NCBI GenBank assembly: GCA_024114885.1 | Contig: CP099422.1 | Location: forward strand, 2,294,001 to 2,358,000 | From: Septoria linicola | Taxonomy: Eukaryota > Ascomycota > Dothideomycetes > Mycosphaerellales > Mycosphaerellaceae | Reading direction: 5' to 3' | DNA: 64,000 bases | Shown: positions 33,445 to 43,203 of the stretch, piece after piece | Position numbering within the stretch: position 1 is the first letter of the stretch | Layout of the letters: the number at the start of each line of letters is the position of its first letter | Notes under the pieces: model-generated | The model's input: the letters and a program-made list of their open reading frames with translations, nothing else | Told to the model about the DNA's origin: nothing | The model's database searches: none | Program-made: the position numbers and the translations under genes

Positions 33445-33684
33445 ATGCTTCAGGCACCGAGGCAGAAGAAATTGGACATTTTCTCAACATTGCAACGACC
33501 GCTCCTGCAACGCCAGAGAACATGGCATGCTGCTATCGATGAGCTTTTTAAGTGTAACAAGGCTGACCAGATCAAGTCTGCAACGCTAGCTATTATAAGT
33601 ATATGCCAAACTTTTCCCAGCGAGTTGACGCTGGAATCTGTTCAAAGTGTGATTGAAGGACGATTTCGATATAAGGACAGATGA
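33445..33684 (+). CDS. Possible small protein of 79 residues, unrecognised
   Basis: An ATG-started frame about 180 bp downstream of the UstYa gene. The product is helical and basic-amphipathic (KKLDIFSTLQRPLLQRQR, then ADQIKSATLAIISICQTF) with no signal peptide and no family I recognise. Its amino-acid composition looks more protein-like than other small frames here. It could be a real small gene, a relic exon, or chance. Surrounding DNA from 33268 to 33867 holds nothing else. Confidence 0.25.
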   Translation: MLQAPRQKKLDIFSTLQRPLLQRQRTWHAAIDELFKCNKADQIKSATLAIISICQTFPSELTLESVQSVIEGRFRYKDR

Positions 33685-33867
33685 TGCAGAGTAGCCTGTG
33701 GTGAAGCCTTGGTCATTGTTACTGCTGTTGGATAGAGGTTCTGGTGGTCAGAATGCACGCAGGGGGTCCGGATATGGCCAAAACTCCTCCAGGGGTTGCA
33801 GATCGTTTCTGCACGTGACGAGAGCGTTATATACAATATGAAAACGTGCTTAGCATCAATCGGAACA

Positions 33868-34012
33868 TCCGAAATGGTCTAGTGGCTAGGATTTGTCGCT
33901 CTCAATATGCGTAGCATAGCAGTACCGACAAGGCCGTGAGTAAAATTGACATCATTCGTTGGAATGAGCTTGTGCTAACACGATATAGGGGGTTCAATTC
34001 CCCGTTTCGGAA
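33868..34012 (+). tRNA. tRNA-Glu(CTC) interrupted by a 20-nt anticodon-loop intron and a second 53-nt intron
   Basis: Acceptor stem TCCGAAA (33868-33874) pairs fully with TTTCGGA (34005-34011), with discriminator A at 34012. The D-arm GTCTAGTGGCTAGGAT (33877-33892) matches eukaryotic tRNA-Glu. Anticodon stem TGTCG (33894-33898) pairs with CGACA (33926-33930); the loop carries CTC (33901-33903). A 20-nt insert (33905-33924) sits at 37/38, the canonical tRNA intron site. The T-arm is perfect only if 33936-33988 is removed: C33935 plus GGGG (33989-33992) pairs with CCCCG (34000-34004) around TTCAATT. That 53-nt segment begins GTGAGT, has GCTAAC (33974-33979) ten bases before its AG end, and looks like an mRNA-type intron. 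The Pol III A box (TGGTCTAGTGG) and B box (GGTTCAATTCC) are intact, and a T4 terminator follows. Confidence 0.85.
33936..33988 (+). other. Spliceosomal-type intron inside the tRNA-Glu gene
   Basis: 53 nt, GTGAGT donor, GCTAAC branch point, ATATAG acceptor. These are the same signals as protein-gene introns in this window, for example the GH3 and amine oxidase introns. It lies between tRNA positions 49 and 50, not at the 37/38 site recognised by the tRNA endonuclease. Exact removal gives a 5-bp T-stem and a four-base variable loop. Confidence 0.7.
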
Positions 34013-34025
34013 TAACATTGATTTC

Positions 34026-34029
34026 TTTT
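34026..34029 (+). terminator. Pol III T4 terminator of the tRNA gene
   Basis: A TTTT run begins 14 nt after the discriminator base of the tRNA-Glu gene, the expected position for RNA polymerase III termination. Confidence 0.6.
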
Positions 34030-34729
34030 GCTTCTGGGGCAAGACTGCACTTATTTTGCACTTTTTCTAGTAGCAGTGTCGTTTTGAAAAATCTTGTAGA
34101 CATGGTGTCGACTATGCATCCTTCGTACCCTACTCCAGACCCAGCTTCACCCGCTTGATCACAACAATCTCTCGACCATAGCTTTTCTTCTACAACTGTC
34201 CGTAAATCTATAGCACGCGTGCTGATCAAGATGTGCACATACTTCTCAGGCATCGCGCACGGGCCATGTCTTGGCACTCCCGCAAGTGAACTCCGCTACC
34301 TCCTACCAACAGCGAGTTACCCACCATACAGCAAACGCAACCACGAGACACAGGAAGACTCCATCTCTATGCATGACAGTAAAGATGCTCCTCCAAATAC
34401 ATCGGTTCCTGCTTAGCCGAGAAACAGCTTGGCTTCCATCATGGCGTCCCGCAACTAGCCCGCAAGCTACTCCTCCCTCCACCTTCGGGCCCATACACAA
34501 TTGCGGCTTCACGTCGGTGAGCTCGTGACGGGCACCATACATGGTGCAAAGCAAGTTGCAAGTGATGGAGCCATCGGCCGGCAGATGAACAGGCAAGTAA
34601 ATCGCGCCATGTCTTACTATGAACTGCTATGCCGTGCCGTTCGGCGGACTCGGCCAACGTTCTCGCGAAGGTCTATATACAGTCTGCCCTGCCCTCGTAA
34701 GTATCGGAGCATGTACCAGGCAGGCCGTC
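34030..34729. other. Intergenic, no gene seen
   Basis: Upstream region of the GH3 gene. Short frames only, without motifs. Confidence 0.55.
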
Positions 34730-37264
34730 ATGAAAGGCCTCATAAGTAATGCTGGAGCTTTGCTCTCCCTGGTGGCTACTGCTCGTTCCATCAGCTACAC
34801 GAATGAGTCCGAAGTACCCTTGTACGGCCAAAGCCCGCCTGTATACCCAACGCGTGAGTTGAAGAACTGCTACATCTCCAGCGAACGACTGACAACAGGC
34901 AGCCGAAGGCAATGGAGGAACAGACGAGAAATGGCAAGCCGCCTACGTGAAGGCCCGAGGAATCGTGGACCAGCTTACGCTTGAAGAGAAGGTCAACATG
35001 ACCCGTGGACACACTGGGCTGTGCGTTGGAAACACTCCCAACATTACCCGATTGGGTATACCCGCATTGTGCTTCGCAGATGCGCCAGACGGCATTCGAG
35101 GTCAGGAGTTCGTGTCGTCCTTCCCAGCGCAGCTCACTGTGGGAGCGACGTTCGATAAGCAGCTCATGTACGAGTATGGCAAGGCACTTGGCGAAGAGTA
35201 TCGTGGGAAGGGTATACATGTGGCTCTCTTGCCTGTAGCAGGACCGCTTGGCCGAGTAGCTCGTGGAGGCCGCAATTGGGTAAGAAGCAGCACACATTGG
35301 GGCAGCTCAAATGTCTGACATTTTCGCAGGAAGGCTTCGGCGCAGACCCATATCTGTCTTCGGTCGGCATGCGTGAGGTCACGACTGGTTTACAAGGGCA
35401 AGGAGTCATAGCCCAAATGAAGCATTGGGTATGGCTGCCATAGGCTACGCACAGTTTCAATCACTAACATGGTATAGCTACTGAACGAACAGGAATGGCG
35501 CCGTAACCCAGGGAGCATGGGTGAATCCACATCCAGCAATGCTGATGACCGCACAATTCACGAGCTCTATGCTTTTCCGTTCATGGATGCTGTGCATGCT
35601 GGCGCCGCTTCGGCTATGTGCTCGGTAAGTCGGTGAGGTCTTCATTCAAAGAAAGTGCTGATACCGTCACAGTACCAGCGTGTCAACAACTCATATGGCT
35701 GCCAAAACTCAAAACTGCTCAATGGCATCCTCAAAGGAGAGCTTAACTTCCAGGGATTCGTCACTTCAGATTGGCAAGCACAACACGCAGGTGTTGCAAG
35801 TGCCAATGCCGGTCTGGACCTCGTTATGCCTGATGGGGGCTATTGGGGCGATAATTTGACGCAAGCTGTCAACAACGGCTCCGTCACCGAGACACGTCTG
35901 AATGACATGGTGACTCGCATTTTGGCGGCCTGGTATCATCTTGAACAAGATGCAGGATATCCGGAAGTTGGTGTCTACAACTATGATCAGCAGCATCCCA
36001 TCATTGACGTTCGGGGTAACCACAACGCATTGATTCGAGAAATCGGTGCTGCTGGGACGGTTCTGGTCAAGAACGTGGACAATGCGCTGCCATTAAAGAA
36101 ACCTCGCTACCTCAACATCTACGGCTACGATGCCAAGGCACCAGATTCACCATGGACCACGCCTGCTCGGTTTGGCGGCGGATACGATGTCAACTTTGGC
36201 TGGGAGACCTTCAACGGAACTTTGATCACTGGCGGTGAGTTGCCATTGCGTTCGTCCCTCTTCTCTGGTATTTACTGACTGTTCCAGGTGGCTCTGGCTC
36301 AAACACTCCGTCCTACCTCATCTCACCCTTCGATGCCATTCAGAGACGTGTGATCGCGGATAGAGGCATGGTGAGGTGGGACTTTGCCAGTGTCAATCCA
36401 ACCGTCTACGCCAATGCCGATGCATGCTTGGTCTTCATCAATGCATATTCCTCCGAAGCTTTCGATCGTACCACATTGAAACATGAGTTCTCAGACAACT
36501 TGGTCAAGAACGTTGCGAGAAACTGCACAAACACGATTGTCGTCATTCACAGTGTCGGCATCAGAGTCGTGGACGAATGGGTCAACAACGAGAACGTCAC
36601 AGCCATTGTCTATGCGCTTCTCCCAGGTGAAGAAACCGGCAACTCCATTGCTGATGTCCTGTACGGCGATGTCAGCCCATCTGGACGCCTGCCATTCACT
36701 GTCGCTAAGAACGAGAGTGACTACGGCAATCTGCTAAACTCTACCCTCGGTTCGGGAGCATTCCCGCAAGACAACTTCACTGAGGGTCTCTTCATCGACT
36801 ATCGCTACTTCGACAAGCACGGGATCGAGCCTGAGTTTGAGTTCGGATACGGTCTGACTTATAGCAACTTCTCATACTCTGATCTGACCATCACTCCCGT
36901 TAGTAGCAACACCCACGAGTGGCCGACTGCGAATGTCACCATTCCACAAGGTGGTCACCCAGAACTTTGGGAAACGCTGTTCCATATTACAGTCAAGATT
37001 GCGAACACTGGCGGTGTCGCGGCTGCAGAAGTTCCTCAGCTATATGTCTCGATCCCTACTGCACCAAAGTGGCAACTGCGAGGGTTTGACCGAATCAACT
37101 TGGAGGCCGAGCAGACCAAGACTGCCACGTTTAAGGTTACGAGGAAAGACTTGTCGGTGTGGAACGTGGTCTACCAGCAGTGGCAGCTTCAGCAAGGCTC
37201 GTATAATCTCTTTGTCGGAGCGAGCAGCAGGAAGCCAATCTTAGAAGACTCTCTGGAGATCTGA
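34730..37264 (+). CDS. Secreted GH3 beta-glucosidase
   Basis: Six exons: 34730-34853, 34903-35279, 35330-35428, 35478-35624, 35673-36234 and 36288-37264, giving 761 residues. Introns are 48-53 bp and all keep frame. Signal peptide MKGLISNAGALLSLVATARS. GH3 N-domain: YPTPEGNGG, QLTLEEKVNMTRG, GLCVGNTPNITRLGIPALCF, EGFGADPYLSS, then GFVTSDWQAQHAG with the nucleophile Asp at about residue 282. GH3 C-domain: AAGTVLVKNVDNALPLKK, LPGEETGNSIADVLYGDVSP, GRLPFTVAK, then a fibronectin-III-like end (FEFGYGLTYSNF onward). Multiple NxS/T sites fit secretion. It would release glucose from beta-glucosides or cello-oligosaccharides outside the cell. The acceptor of intron 1 was chosen at 34902, because the nearer AG at 34898 breaks the frame. 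Confidence 0.93.
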
Positions 37265-37542
37265 AGACACCGCAGCGAAACTGGACGTCACCTTGTATCG
37301 AAGTGAGGGAGACTATAGTCATATTGTGAGACCGACTTAGCCGGAGAGATTCACATTTCCCAGTCCATTAAGTAGTCCAAGCTTGCTTGCATTTGCTGCA
37401 CGGCTGTGATTCAGATTCTAGTACTTTACCTCACTTCTTACCTCAATGTGAAATTTCCTCTTTCAGTTGCCGCCCCACTTCAACTTCGTGAACCTCACCA
37501 CAAAACCTTCCACCGCCAAACCACCAACTACACATTCACGAC

Positions 37543-38970
37543 TTGACGTCTCTTCGCTCATCAGAATTACGTACTCGCATCGCTGCATCAAACTGCATGG
37601 CCTCGTCAGATGACGACATCGAGCGCCTCATCAAACTGAAGGACTACATTACTGAGCGACTCGACAAGCCAGTGACAAACGATTGCATCCATCTCTGTGG
37701 CCTGAGCGTCTTTCACATCATCGTAGACAATCCAGAAGAAGTTCTCAAACGAGCCAGCGAGTACCTGCACGCTTGGCCGTACGCGGAAGTGCCAACATGC
37801 TGGCGACGACTGTATGAGGACGCCAGTCTCCACCTGGCAGTTAAGCTACTTCGCCGCCGCCTCAATAAGCTCCAAAGTACGACTACTGCGGTATCTTTGG
37901 CTACAATGAACCCAGCGAAGCGTATGAAGCTTGATTTAAGCACTCCGAAAGATGAGGACTGGATTGAGGAGTTTTGCAAGATCATGGATCGTGCTGTCAT
38001 CATCTCAGGTGCACCAGGACGCAAGGCTCTCATCGACGATGTGCTGAAGGAGCTCGAGGTCTGGATTGCAGCAGAGTGGCAGAGTGCTCAACCTAGAAGA
38101 CTGCCTACGCCATGCCCTCGACCACTTGACACCGACTTCCCAATCATGCGAATTGCACGAGGCTACGAGTTTGAAGAGTTTCAGATGCATCTCGAAACAA
38201 CAGCCGCTCCCGTAATCATGCCTGGCACATTCGAGCGATGGCCAGCTCGCACGCTCTGGGAGGATGTGAACTACCTCAAGTACAGGACACTCGGTGGCAA
38301 CAGAATAGTCCCAGTCGAGATCGGCAGCAGCTACAATGAGTCCGGCTGGTCGCAGAAAGTCATGAACTTCGCAGAGTTCGTCGAGAGATACCTAATCCCC
38401 GACCAACCAGAAAGCATCGGCTACCTAGCCCAACACGATCTCTTCGAACAAATCCCCTCACTCAAAAACGACATCAGCATTCCAGACTACTGCTGGACAA
38501 ATCCACCTCAGCCAGAAGGCGCCGCAGCAGAAACCGCCGGCCTCAAATCCACCAAACAACTCGACGAACCCCTCCTCAACGCCTGGCTCGGCCCAGCAGG
38601 AACCAAGACTCCCCTCCACACCGACCCATACCACAACATCCTTTGCCAAGTCGTAGGCTACAAGTACATACGTCTGTACAAGCCCGAAGACAGCAAGTAC
38701 ATGTACCCATCTGGGATAGATGATGCGGGTATCAACATGGACAACACTTCACAGGTGGATGTCGTGCACTTTCGGCCTGAACTGCGAGCTGGAGAGCCAG
38801 AATATCCGGCCGCATTGAAAGAGCAGATTCGGAAGTATCCACTCTTTGGCAGAGCAGAGTGCCAGGAAGCGATTCTAGGTCCAGGAGAATGCTTGTATAT
38901 TCCGCTTGGGTGGTGGCACTATGTGGAGAGCGTGACTGCGAGCTTCTCGGTGTCTTTTTGGTGGAATTGA
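37543..38970 (+). CDS. JmjC-domain protein, JMJD5/KDM8-like
   Basis: A 475-residue single-exon protein (457 if the ATG at 37597 is used; both precede family-like sequence). The N-terminal helical half has AWPYAEVPTCWRRLYEDASL, typical of JMJD5-type proteins. The C-terminal JmjC/cupin-8 domain has PVIMPGTFERWPARTLW, LNAWLGPAGTKTPLHTDPYH with the Fe(II) ligands His and Asp (about 359 and 361), VVGYKYIRLYKPED, and LYIPLGWWHYVES with the distal His (about 459). Family members are Fe(II)/2-oxoglutarate oxygenases; JMJD5 is best supported as an arginyl hydroxylase. The substrate here is unknown. The gene precedes a convergent MFS transporter. Confidence 0.88.
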   Translation: MTSLRSSELRTRIAASNCMASSDDDIERLIKLKDYITERLDKPVTNDCIHLCGLSVFHIIVDNPEEVLKRASEYLHAWPYAEVPTCWRRLYEDASLHLAVKLLRRRLNKLQSTTTAVSLATMNPAKRMKLDLSTPKDEDWIEEFCKIMDRAVIISGAPGRKALIDDVLKELEVWIAAEWQSAQPRRLPTPCPRPLDTDFPIMRIARGYEFEEFQMHLETTAAPVIMPGTFERWPARTLWEDVNYLKYRTLGGNRIVPVEIGSSYNESGWSQKVMNFAEFVERYLIPDQPESIGYLAQHDLFEQIPSLKNDISIPDYCWTNPPQPEGAAAETAGLKSTKQLDEPLLNAWLGPAGTKTPLHTDPYHNILCQVVGYKYIRLYKPEDSKYMYPSGIDDAGINMDNTSQVDVVHFRPELRAGEPEYPAALKEQIRKYPLFGRAECQEAILGPGECLYIPLGWWHYVESVTASFSVSFWWN

Positions 38971-39198
38971 GTCCTTCCTAGGTCTCTCTCGCGTTAGTAG
39001 GCTCTGAACACGGCTGTATCGAGAGTCGAGGTCTTGCCTCATGCTTTGAAGGTTGAAGTCAGTAGTCAGTCAGTTGTCCTTGTATATTAGCATGATACCT
39101 ACATCTGAGACTGAAGACGAGAGTAACTTTTGACATTGGAACTGATAATCAGATCTGCGTTTGAAGTCGCTGAATCGCTAAGACTGAACCACAGCAAT

Positions 39199-40936
39199 CT
39201 AGAACTGCCGAGCACGCTTCGACCTCGCTCTGAGCTGAGGACCAAACTTGAACATCACAAAGGCAATCAAGCTCAGAATCGTGCCGACGATAGACAGTAG
39301 CAAACCAGCATACTGGCTGCCCACATTGTGGAAGAACTGGCTGGCGAACAGCGGCGACACCGCACCAAGAGTGTTCCTCATGAAACCCTGACCAGCAATT
39401 GCAGAAGACGAATTCTCGCCATAGCAGTCTGCCGTGTACGAGTATGTGCTCTCGAAGACGAAGTAAATTCCAAACGCAATGGGCGCAAGAGCGATAGTCG
39501 GCGCGATCCAAGGAAGGTAGCCGTACTGCGTGAAAGAGTAGATGAACAGGCCAATTGGGAACCAAACAGCTCCGAACATGGCGCCGTAGAGACGGCTTTC
39601 CGGAGTGGCGATGCGGTCGGGGTCGTCCATGATTTTCTCGTACTTGCGCATTTGCAAGTGGTGCGCAGCCCAGCCCAACGTGGTTCCGATGGCCAAGCTG
39701 ATGTATGGCAGACCGGAAACGCCTTCGTTCCAGCCTCGCTTCTCCGAAAATGTGATTGGAATGACTGATAGGAAGAGGAAAACCACGAACCAGCAGAATG
39801 CGATCCAGAGTCCGAAAGCGAAAACCACAGGTTCAGTGGCCAGCATCTTGAATGCTTTGACAGAAGAAGCCTTGAGCATGCTCTGCAGCGATGGTGTCTC
39901 GATGTCATCTGGCCCAACGTAGCGCTCATCACCAGTCGCCTTGCGTAGCTGAGTAGCACGCTTGTGCAGGAATGTTCCACCGCGGGTCTCTGGGAAGAAC
40001 GCAAAGATGCAGATCAGAAGAGGGATGTTGCTGAGACCTTGAATACCTTCCACCCATCGCCACCCGAGGTGCTGGTCGATGAAGCCGGCGTAGACGGGTG
40101 CGAAGACCGTGCCGAAGATGGCGATGAATGCGAACATGGCCATCGGCCTGCTACGCTCGCGGGGTAGATACATGTCGTCGAAGGTTCCTCCTACTAGGAT
40201 GGTACCGACACAGCCGAACAGTCCTGAGCACAGTTAGCTAGACATATCTTTTGTTGTTGCCGCAGTGGCAATTGCCTGATTTGCACTCACCAAGGAAGGC
40301 GCGCATGACCAAGATTGTTGCCATATTCTGACCTAGCGCCAGACCAATAAAGCAAAGGGAGAAGCACAAGTATGCGCCAGCATAGACAACTTTGCGCCCA
40401 ATGAGCTCACAGAAGGGTGCAAGGAAAAGTGGTGCAATAGCACAGACGAAGTTGAACAGGAAGAGACCCAGCTGGCCAATTTCCGTGCTGACTCCAAGCT
40501 CTGCCGTCATGTTGTTGATGGTCGAACTGTACGCGGTGGTGGCGAGACCGATGAACAATGTCATGAGATTGAGCATCGTTGTGACACTCCTCTTGTACCA
40601 AGGGTTCCAGTTGAAAGGGTTCACTGGGTCGCCAGTGGCATATCGAAGAACAATGTATTCTTTTCCATCAACTTCGACCAGCTCGGTCAACGTAAGTGGC
40701 ATGTCAATGTCGACGACCTGGAGCGGGCCATGGTTTTCGTGCAGACTGGCCTCCTTGTTGCCTTCGACGAAACGTCCTCCAACAACTCTTCCTGCCCTTG
40801 GTGACACATTTTCTTCCTGCCCAATCTCTGGTTTCTGGTTGATCTCCGATTGTGTGTCAGGTGTATTTGTATAGGGTGTAGTGATCTTATCGGTGTATTT
40901 GCTCCATATACTGGGGTTCCTAGAAGGCCCTTCCAT
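39199..40936 (-). CDS. MFS transporter, DHA1 (polyamine/drug) type
   Basis: Two exons, 40936-40291 and 40223-39199, with a 67-bp intron (40224-40290), give 556 residues. A long cytosolic N-terminus ends in the DHA1 fungal hallmark GDPVNPFNW. Twelve hydrophobic segments follow, with FCELIGRKVVYAGAYLCF (loop 2-3 motif), RAFLG spliced to LFGCVGTILVGG, and YLPRERSRPMAMFAF. The central loop (PETRGGTFLHKRATQLRK) and later helices are intact. This group includes yeast Tpo and Qdr-type exporters acting at the plasma membrane. The specific substrate cannot be read from sequence. The longer frame begins at 41059, but the hydrophilic start MEGPSRNPS is preferred. Confidence 0.88.
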
Positions 40937-43203
40937 TTTGTCGATCGATTCAGGGTGAAGTGATAGCAGAGAAAGGATGCAACTCAAAATGATGAATGAG
41001 GCAAGCCTACCTTTTGTGCAATCTACGGAACACGGCTTTTCACGTTCTCTCGCAACCAAGACGCCATGTTGTCACGCTTCCAAACATGCCTCCGTTGAGG
41101 ATGATCTCATTTGGTGTGGACCAGATGAAGAGGTCCGCAAACTGACCGTGAAGTGACCGAGAGTATGCGCGATATCGCCACCAGCCGGCGTTCCGAAAGA
41201 TTCGACACAGGACCTACAGGAGCCAGCGACCTACACCAGCTGGCGTAAGCACATGTCTCGTGCAGTAAATGCATTGTGGCGCACAAGCAATGAGGAAGAG
41301 CTATGCTGTCAGCGCCTCTATTGCTAGGGTGGTCGACGACGAGGAACGTCATCGTGACAGGTCATGTTCTAGCAGAATCGTGGTGTTCGTCCTTTTGTCG
41401 GAGGTCTGAGTTTGTCGTATCAGAGTTTGACTTGGCCGATGCAATGATCCACTGATCCTCGCGGTCCGTTCCCTAGCTCGTATCCATGTCGAGCTTCGCC
41501 ATAGATTTCGCTGTTCGGACGCATGCACCAGAGTCTTTGCAGAACAATAATAGTGCAGCGAGAATGATGTCGTGCGTTGTCCGACGGCCAGAGTCGAGGG
41601 CCATTTCTAGCTGTGACGCTGTAAAGACTGCCCGCTGTCGCCGCTGGCTCCAAAAGAGGCATACAAACCGTGTCAAACAGTGCGAACTCTGTAAAGCAGC
41701 TTCGATCCTGCACGTGTCGTGCTCCTAAGATCCTGCCCGTGATGCATATTTTCCTGATGTTTGTAAGCGAGTACAGCACGCCGAAAGTGATGCTGGGTGA
41801 CCGGAAACATCCTCCCGTATGCTGTACAGCATTGTGTAAGCATTAGCCATTGAGTGTAGAGAGGCATCGTGCGACTATGCGATCCAGTCTTCGGCTTCTG
41901 TAGCTGGAACGGCATTAGAGCTGTTGTCAGCATGTTGTTGCGAGAACAGCGGATTCCGCTCCCGCTTCAGCTTGCGAAGCACCGCGTGCGTCGAACACTA
42001 TCCACAACTGCTGTCGAGGCACGGCATCTGCTCGTCGCTCCAGACAATACGCTCCGCCTCATCTCGTGCCCGACAGCTCCTTGTCGTGGAGTCGATATCT
42101 GCGCATGCCGAGACTTTCTGTCGAGCCGTCTACCGGCATATCCCACAACTCCAGCCGGACTCTTCGCGGCGGTACTGCTCTAACGATCACGAGACAAGTT
42201 CCAGCCGTCCTCTCAATGCGCGTGGTAGCAGCGTCGAACCTGATGCTCGGGGGTTGGCAGCAGCTCCCGATAGTGACTGCGCCAGAATATGTAGTCCTAG
42301 CGAGGCTCAACAGGAGTGCGGCCATATTGAGCATGCGGTGAAGTCGCAAGCCACGCATATCCATTCCTTTGCATGGTGGGTCGCGCTGTCAAATAAGCGA
42401 CGATCATGTCGCGTGGACTGATTGTTGGAGGGTGTGGCGAAACCACGGGGTCCCAGTTGGGGTTCTATGCATGATCGAAATAGGTGATTGGGCGGATTGA
42501 CTTCACCTCGCCACCATCTGCTCGCCAAATCCTGTCCTGCCTTTGTGAACTCCAAGCCAGATCAAAAGATGGCTCATCGCGGCGACAGCATGACCACGAG
42601 TCATCTCACGCAAGTGTCGTAGCCAGAGTCGTACCGGGATGCGGTCGTCAGGACAGCCTCGTGCTTAGAATGGCTGTCGCACCAGCAAGCGCCCTCACGC
42701 ATTCAATCTCGGACATGCATGCTTGGTAGCCCCTTTGCTGGTGAGTATAGTCCTTCAGCAAGTCTGAGCCTTCGGGGAACCATAGAGTCCATGTCTGGCC
42801 TGCATCATAGCACTTCGTTGACGATGGGATCCGGGCTCGAAATCTGTTCAATCAGTACATTGTGCCTTGCCGCATTGAATTCTGGAAGGCATCCAGCCAT
42901 CGACTTCGCTTGCAAGACAATTTGCTCTGCTGCAGCAGGCGAGGAGCCACACATGCACCAAAGTCTTCGACGGGGAACGAGGAGACATGATGATCAAGTA
43001 CGAAAAGAGAAACCGGGAAGTTGAAGGAGATTGAAGAAGTCTCCCTCGGTTGGCCTTCTGCCGAAACGGCAAGAGCGGCGCCAAGAGGGCATGGTATACA
43101 CCCCGTCTCGAGCATTTAAAGAGAGTTCAGCCGCCGGATAATATCTCCTGGTCCACACTTCCTCCATTCTTCTCCTTCAAGTACTCCATCAAGTGCCCAA
43201 CTG
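40937..43203. other. About 2.3 kb without a recognisable gene
   Basis: Between the MFS transporter and the convergent end of the tannase gene. Overlapping short frames on both strands (for example 41924-42421, plus) have no domain or splice support. No repeats were recognised by eye. Confidence 0.5.

Noticed and set aside
40937..43203. Candidate genes in overlapping frames such as 41924-42421
   Set aside because: No domain, signal peptide or consistent splice chain on either strand.
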